Positions 40,777-44,346 of a DNA stretch of 44,346 nucleotides are shown in pieces (the first letter of the stretch is position 1; each line of letters starts with the position of its first letter). A program made the position numbers and the translations under genes. The DNA comes from an uncultured Clostridia bacterium. Its GTDB lineage: Bacteria; Bacillota; Clostridia; Oscillospirales; Feifaniaceae. The notes under the pieces are model-generated. The model saw nothing but the letters and a program-made list of their open reading frames with translations. It was not told where the DNA came from and did no database searches. Where the stretch lies: NCBI GenBank assembly GCA_904420075.1, contig CAJFTX010000054.1, positions 1 to 44,346 of the forward strand, read 5' to 3'.

Positions 40777-41709
40777 TTAAAACCGGTCGCCGAGCCACAT
40801 CAGCAGCTCCATACGAACCTCCTCGCTGTTTCTCTCATGGAGCATATCGTGCCGCCCGCCGCGATAGAGCCGCAGGGTAAGATCGCGGTGCCCCGTTTTT
40901 CGCAGGAGCTCATAGGAGGCACGCACCCCGCGGCCATAGTCGCCCACCGGGTCCTCCGTCCCCGCATAGAAATAGACCGGAAGCGCTTTCGGAACGCGGC
41001 GCGCCCACTCCTCCGTATTCACCTGCTGTACCACTGTAAACAGCTCATGAAATGCGCTGACCGAGAAGCAGAAGGTACATTTTTGATCCACCCGGTACCG
41101 GTCGATAAAATCCGCATCCCGGCTGATCCAGTCATACTGGGTGCGGGGATAGGGAATGCGACGGTTATATCCGCCGAATACCAGCCGGTCAAGCTTCTCC
41201 GAGACATAGCGCGGCCCGTGCAGCTTTGTGAGCGCGGCCGCGAGCGTCCGCCCGACGCCCGCGAGCGGATTGGGCCCTCCCGTCCCGGAGAGAATCAGTC
41301 CTGCAAGCGTCTCGCCGTACTCCGCGGCATATGCCCGCGCGAAAAAACTGCCCATACTGTGTCCGAGCAGCACAACCGGTACTTCTGGATACCGCTGGCG
41401 GGCCAGTGCATTCATCGCCGCCAAGTCCTGCAGCACATACCGCGCTCCGTCCCGCTCCGCAAAAAAGCCATTTTGCCGCGTATCCCCGCTTGTCGCACCG
41501 TGCCCGAGATGATCATTGCCACAGACTGCAAATCCCCGTTTCACGAGAAATTCCGCCGTCTCGTCATAAAACGCCAGGTATTCGCACATCCCGTGCGAGA
41601 GCTGAATGACAGCGCGCGGCTCAGCCGTCCCCTTATAAAAATAGCCGGTTACCGTGTCAGAACCGTTTGAAGAGGGGAAGGTGATCCACTCTTTTTTCAC
41701 TGCGTCCAT
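40777..41709 (-). CDS. alpha/beta hydrolase, monoacylglycerol-lipase-like
   Basis: 310 residues from ATG 41709 with GGAAGGGAG eight bases upstream; a GTG at 41718 abuts the site and is less likely. The fold marks are QLSHGMCEYLAFYDETAEFL with the oxyanion-hole HG, CGNDHLGHGATSG, and the nucleophile elbow GHSMG (Ser118). The later acid is in AGTEDPVGDYG and the His in GGRHDMLHE, completing a Ser-Asp-His triad. There is no signal peptide. This is the hydrolase-4/YvaK/PldB-like group acting on monoacylglycerols or lysophospholipids; the substrate is inferred from family only. Confidence 0.9.
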   Translation of the reverse strand: MDAVKKEWITFPSSNGSDTVTGYFYKGTAEPRAVIQLSHGMCEYLAFYDETAEFLVKRGFAVCGNDHLGHGATSGDTRQNGFFAERDGARYVLQDLAAMNALARQRYPEVPVVLLGHSMGSFFARAYAAEYGETLAGLILSGTGGPNPLAGVGRTLAAALTKLHGPRYVSEKLDRLVFGGYNRRIPYPRTQYDWISRDADFIDRYRVDQKCTFCFSVSAFHELFTVVQQVNTEEWARRVPKALPVYFYAGTEDPVGDYGRGVRASYELLRKTGHRDLTLRLYRGGRHDMLHERNSEEVRMELLMWLGDRF

Positions 41710-41766
41710 TCCCAACACTCCCTTCCTATATCTCTATTAAATGTGACACAGATTGTCCCACGTGTC

Positions 41767-41801
41767 AAGCGGCCCCTCCGGTGCGAACGGAGGGGCCGCT
41801 T
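41767..41801. terminator. GC-rich hairpin between hydrolase and flavodoxin genes
   Basis: AAGCGGCCCCTCCG (41767-41780) and CGGAGGGGCCGCTT (41788-41801) form a 14-bp stem. U-runs are short on both strands, so termination efficiency after the flavodoxin gene is uncertain. Confidence 0.6.
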
Positions 41802-41841
41802 CTTTGAGAATCCGATTGAAAGTGGAGGGAGTTATCTATTT

Positions 41842-42273
41842 TTATTCGAATCGGGCAAAGCCCGCTCCGAATGCACGGCACCGCTCGAGACCTTCCTCAT
41901 CCGGTGCCTCGTTCTGCGTCAGGCCCTGCCCCTCATAGAGCAGCGCCCCGGCAGCGGTCACCCGCCGTTCCCATTGACGCATCCACTCGCCGTCTCCCCA
42001 GCCATAGGAGCCGAAGAGAGCGACTCTGTGTCCTTTTAGCTTCGGCTCGAGCTCGGTGAAGAAAGGTTCAAACTCATCCGGCTCGAGAATTTCGTCCCCC
42101 ATCGCGGGACATCCCAGCGCGAGCAGCTCATAGCCGCAGGCCTGCGCAGCGGAGCACTCCGAGACCGGGAGCAGCGATACCTCCGCAGCCTCCGCAGCCC
42201 CGTCTGCAATCGCGCGTGCCATGTCCTCCGTATTTCCTGTCTGGGACCAGAAAATAACGGCCATTTTTCTCAT
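41842..42273 (-). CDS. flavodoxin
   Basis: 143 residues from ATG 42273 with GAGAGGAGA seven bases upstream. The FMN phosphate loop is WSQTGNTEDMARAI near the N-terminus, followed by LALGCPAMGDEILEPDEFEPFF and VALFGSYGWGDGEWMRQWERR, where the Gly/Tyr/Trp loops hold the isoalloxazine ring. Flavodoxins are small soluble FMN electron carriers that replace ferredoxin when iron is scarce. It lies 21 bases after a DUF3793 gene in an operon whose promoter region carries paired metal-regulator-like repeats, which supports an iron-limitation role. Confidence 0.94.
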   Translation of the reverse strand: MRKMAVIFWSQTGNTEDMARAIADGAAEAAEVSLLPVSECSAAQACGYELLALGCPAMGDEILEPDEFEPFFTELEPKLKGHRVALFGSYGWGDGEWMRQWERRVTAAGALLYEGQGLTQNEAPDEEGLERCRAFGAGFARFE

Positions 42274-42294
42274 CAAACATTCTCCTCTCATTGC

Positions 42295-42858
42295 CTATGC
42301 TACCGAAAACAAGTTTACAATCGATCTGCCGGCTTCCACCTTCTGACAGAGCGCACGGCGTACGCGGTCATACCGTGCGAAGCGCTCCTTCGCTTGCTCC
42401 ACATCCGCGTACACCTTCCAGTGTCCGCAAAACTGGTAGCCGCGTCCTCCGTTCTGCCAAAACCCGACCACATCCGCTACCGGATACCCCAAGAAGAGAC
42501 CGATCTCATGGGGAAATTCCTTGCACTCAGAGAGACGTGTGCCAAGAATGTTTAGAAGTGTGTCAAGCGGCGCATCCGCGGGATATCCCGCCTTTCGCAG
42601 CAAGCGACTCACCTCGGGACAAGCCAGCTGTTCCGCGAGCATCTCCTCCCGATAAACGAGAATCAGCGCGCGCCGCTCACAGCGGCAGAGCATTTGAAAG
42701 CACACGCCGCTTCCCGCAAGTGCGCTCTGATACTCAACGATCAGTGCGTCGATCGCCGGAAAGCGCTCCGATGTGCAGGAGATTAAGTTGGACGGCTTCA
42801 TCCCCGCAAGCGTCGGCGCACAGTGAAATGCGAGCACTCGTTCAAACTGCTTCTGCAT
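42295..42858 (-). CDS. DUF3793-family protein
   Basis: 187 residues with TTGGAGGAG upstream of ATG 42858. Family features: an N-terminal HCAPTLAGMKPSNLISC, the central CFQMLCRCERRALILVYREEML, and ECKEFPHEIGLFLGYPVADVVGFWQNGGRGYQFCGHWKVYAD (conserved in short blocks HEIG-FLGYP and GxWKVY). The protein is soluble with several Cys. Biochemical role unknown. In Clostridia it is repeatedly found with flavodoxin and iron-transport genes, and here it is the first gene of an operon with flavodoxin under two inverted-repeat operators, consistent with an iron- or metal-linked role. Confidence 0.88.
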   Translation of the reverse strand: MQKQFERVLAFHCAPTLAGMKPSNLISCTSERFPAIDALIVEYQSALAGSGVCFQMLCRCERRALILVYREEMLAEQLACPEVSRLLRKAGYPADAPLDTLLNILGTRLSECKEFPHEIGLFLGYPVADVVGFWQNGGRGYQFCGHWKVYADVEQAKERFARYDRVRRALCQKVEAGRSIVNLFSVA

Positions 42859-42871
42859 AGCTCCTCCAACG

Positions 42872-42887
42872 GTTAGTCCAAACTAAC
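42872..42887. promoter_or_regulatory. operator A, GTTAGT-N4-ACTAAC
   Basis: Perfect 6-4-6 inverted repeat between the promoter and the DUF3793 gene, 14 bases before its start codon. Same pattern as the copy at 42914-42929, centre-to-centre 42 bp. Confidence 0.75.
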
Positions 42888-42913
42888 TATAGTCCAAAAA
42901 AAGAAAGGTTGTA

Positions 42914-42929
42914 GTTAGCTTTTGCTAAC
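42914..42929. promoter_or_regulatory. operator B, GTTAGC-N4-GCTAAC
   Basis: Perfect 6-4-6 inverted repeat three bases downstream of the -10 box, covering the expected transcription start, the classic repressor position. The half-site resembles those of DtxR/IdeR-type metal regulators. Confidence 0.78.
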
Positions 42930-42932
42930 CAG

Positions 42933-42962
42933 AGTATAACAAGAAATGCACGATGCTGTCAA
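42933..42962 (-). promoter_or_regulatory. promoter of the DUF3793-flavodoxin operon
   Basis: Minus strand consensus TTGACA (42962-42957), 18-bp spacer, TATACT (42938-42933). Confidence 0.82.
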
Positions 42963-42989
42963 GTTATTTTTCAGAATTTTTTCTCAACG

Positions 42990-43029
42990 TGAGTCGGGGC
43001 GGCCGCGTGCTATGCGGTCGCCCCGATTT
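42990..43029. terminator. hairpin between cysteine-synthase and DUF3793 genes
   Basis: AGTCGGGGCGGCCGC and GCGGTCGCCCCGATT pair with one mismatch. The T-run is on the plus-strand side; on the minus strand, where cysK ends 10 bases before it, U-content is low, so it may be a weak terminator or insulator. Confidence 0.6.
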
Positions 43030-43038
43030 TCCCTCTTC

Positions 43039-43971
43039 CTACTCCTCAAAGAGCGGCGTGCTAAAATACCGCTCTCCCGTGTCGGGCAGCACAGTGACCA
43101 CCCGTTTTCCTGCTCCCAGCTCCTTTGCGAGCCGGATGGCCGCCGCCACATTGGAGCCGCTGGAGATTCCGCAGAGGATTCCCTCTTTCTTCGCGAGGTC
43201 CTTGGCTGTCTGCAGCGCTTCTCTGTCGGTCACCACACAGATGTGATCGTAGATCTCCCTGTTGAGATTGGCGGGGATTAGTCCGTCGCCAATACCCATC
43301 TGCAGATGGGTGCCGATGCTGCCCCCCGAGAGAATCGCCGCGTTCTCTGGTTCCACCGCCCAAATCGTAATCTCCGGGAACTGATTTTTCAGTACTGTGC
43401 CGATTCCGGAGATGGTCCCACCGGTGCCAATTCCGGAGCAGAAGCCGTCAATCGGCCCCTCCACCTGCTCCAGAATTTCCACTCCTGTGTGGTACTTGTG
43501 CACCAGCGGATTATCCGGGTTTTCAAACTGCTGCGGGATGTAGACGTCCGGGTCCGCCGCCGCCATCTCCTGCGCAGTACGCAGACATTCCTCAATACAC
43601 GCGCCGATATCCCCCTCGTCGTGTACCAGGATCACCTCCGCGCCGTAGTGCCGCATCAGTTTCCCGCGCTCCTCGCTCACCGAGTCCGGCATTACAATTC
43701 GCACACGGTATCCCCGCACTGCGCCCACCAGCGCAAGCCCGATCCCTTGATTGCCGCTGGTCGGCTCGACAAGCGTCGTCTTTCCCGGCGTAATTTCCCC
43801 CCGCCGCTCCGCCTCGCAGATCATATTATAGGCCGTCCGCGTCTTAATCGAGCCCCCGATGTTCATCCCCTCGTATTTGACAACAATCTCCGCGTCAGAG
43901 GGTCCTGTCATATGGTTCAGTCGGATCACCGGTGTATGGCCGATCGCCGCTAAAATATCCGGATAGATCAA
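43039..43971 (-). CDS. cysK: cysteine-synthase-family PLP enzyme
   Basis: 310 residues from a TTG at 43971 with GGAAGGG nine bases upstream. Fold-type II PLP enzyme: the Schiff-base lysine is K43 in NIGGSIKTRTA, TSGNQGIG (71-78) binds the substrate carboxylate, GTGGTISG cradles the PLP phosphate, and GISSGSN is near the C-terminus. It matches O-acetylserine sulfhydrylase, which makes cysteine from O-acetylserine and sulfide. The usual NPGGSVKDR reads NIGGSIKTR, with Thr in place of Asp, so it may be a variant subgroup (for example a cystathionine- or diaminopropionate-type enzyme). No cysE is adjacent. Confidence 0.88.
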   Translation of the reverse strand: MIYPDILAAIGHTPVIRLNHMTGPSDAEIVVKYEGMNIGGSIKTRTAYNMICEAERRGEITPGKTTLVEPTSGNQGIGLALVGAVRGYRVRIVMPDSVSEERGKLMRHYGAEVILVHDEGDIGACIEECLRTAQEMAAADPDVYIPQQFENPDNPLVHKYHTGVEILEQVEGPIDGFCSGIGTGGTISGIGTVLKNQFPEITIWAVEPENAAILSGGSIGTHLQMGIGDGLIPANLNREIYDHICVVTDREALQTAKDLAKKEGILCGISSGSNVAAAIRLAKELGAGKRVVTVLPDTGERYFSTPLFEE

Positions 43972-44039
43972 AACAAATTCATCCCTTCCAGCTCAATTCG
44001 CCCTTTTCCAGACGGGCGTTCTCTAAAATCAGCTCTCTT

Positions 44040-44068
44040 ATTGTATCGAAAAAAGCAGCAGCACGCAA
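44040..44068 (-). promoter_or_regulatory. promoter of the cysteine-synthase-family gene
   Basis: Minus strand TTGCGT (44068-44063), 17-bp spacer, TACAAT (44045-44040). The rest of 43972-44237 shows no gene. Confidence 0.6.
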
Positions 44069-44237
44069 GCAAAAACGCTATGATACAGGATATGCACTCA
44101 CGGCGAATAAGCTGCACAGCGGCCGAACAGACGGCTTCTCACAACGGTCTACCGCTGCAGCCTCACCGCGATCCGGACGGCCAATATCCACCCACTCCGC
44201 CGCATCTCACATATGCAACAATCCCCCGGAGCAAATG

Positions 44238-44270
44238 GAAAAAGGGGGTCACATGGAAATGTGACCCCCT
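44238..44270 (-). terminator. rRNA operon terminator
   Basis: AGGGGGTCACAT and ATGTGACCCCCT form a perfect 12-bp stem with a four-base loop, followed by TTTTT on the minus strand, just after the 5S rRNA 3' end. Confidence 0.88.
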
Positions 44271-44279
44271 CATATGCAT

Positions 44280-44346
44280 TGTGCCGGCACCGACTTATCT
44301 TCCCAGGCAGCTTCCCGCCAAGTATTGTCAGCGCTGGAGAGCTTAA
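44280..44346 (-). rRNA. 5S rRNA, 3' part, continues beyond window
   Basis: On the minus strand the sequence begins TTAAGCTCTCCAGCGC, then ATACTTGGCGGGAAGC-TGCCTGGGA and ends GTCGGTGCCGGCA. These are the conserved loop and helix IV-V and terminal-helix segments of bacterial 5S rRNA. About the last 67 bases are inside the window; the rest, and presumably 23S and 16S, lie to the right on the minus strand. The exact 3' end is estimated. Confidence 0.9.

Overview
The window is about 44 kb of GC-rich chromosome from a spore-forming Clostridia-type Firmicute, probably a relative of the Oscillospiraceae/Ruminococcaceae. The evidence is gene order (yidC-jag-mnmE-mnmG-rsmG-parB next to rpmH-rnpA-yidD; decarboxylase-darA-holB-ricT), a YpeB germination protein, a Clostridia-style rubrerythrin, Lsa/CplR-type ABC-F and DUF6062/DUF3793 proteins, and strong GGAGG ribosome binding sites with many GTG and TTG starts. 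Genus cannot be read from the sequence.

Layout. 1-5.6 kb (+): the 3' part of a FemABX cell-wall gene, a divergent alanine-racemase-like gene, an Orn/Lys/Arg decarboxylase, darA, holB and ricT. 5.8-7.7 kb (-): azlCD branched-chain amino-acid exporter and a methyltransferase. 7.8-10 kb (+): DUF2975, small HTH and DUF4173 operon behind a strong promoter abutted by a perfect inverted repeat. 10.5 kb: tRNA-Val(GAC). 10.7-13 kb (+): ypeB and a YihY-family gene. 13.1-21.2 kb (-): the conserved block rpmH, rnpA, yidD, yidC, jag, mnmE, mnmG, rsmG and a ParB/Noc protein. 21.3-23.7 kb (-): SIS sugar-phosphate enzyme, a small membrane protein, rubrerythrin. 23.8-33.6 kb (-): a near-complete aromatic amino-acid operon (aroF, tyrA, aroB, aroA, aroC, pheA, an aroE-aroK fusion, aroQ) ending in an ABC-F ribosome-protection gene. 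33.7-36.1 kb (+): YeiH-family exporter and MATE efflux pump. 36.2-38.4 kb (-): nitroreductase, tRNA-Gly(CCC), DUF6062 protein, shikimate-kinase-like protein. 38.5-40 kb (+): NSS sodium symporter. 40.1-44 kb (-): P-loop protein, alpha/beta hydrolase, flavodoxin, DUF3793 protein, cysteine-synthase family protein. The right edge is the 3' end of a 5S rRNA on the minus strand, so an rRNA operon lies just outside.

The most interesting content is regulatory. (1) The aromatic operon starts with an unannotated 36-residue leader peptide with seven Phe/Tyr in residues 10-19, followed by a strong intrinsic terminator and sequences that can form competing pairings: a candidate Phe/Tyr ribosome-mediated attenuator. 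(2) The ABC-F gene has its own leader: a 7-residue peptide, then a terminator immediately before its ribosome binding site. (3) The DUF3793-flavodoxin operon has two perfect GTTAGY-N4-RCTAAC inverted repeats whose centres are 42 bp apart, one directly after the -10 box, consistent with metal (iron) regulation. Other notable items are a shikimate-kinase-like protein lacking the usual shikimate-binding Arg beside a complete fused AroK, an alanine-racemase-like protein with altered motifs, and absence of tmk and dnaA from their usual neighbourhoods.
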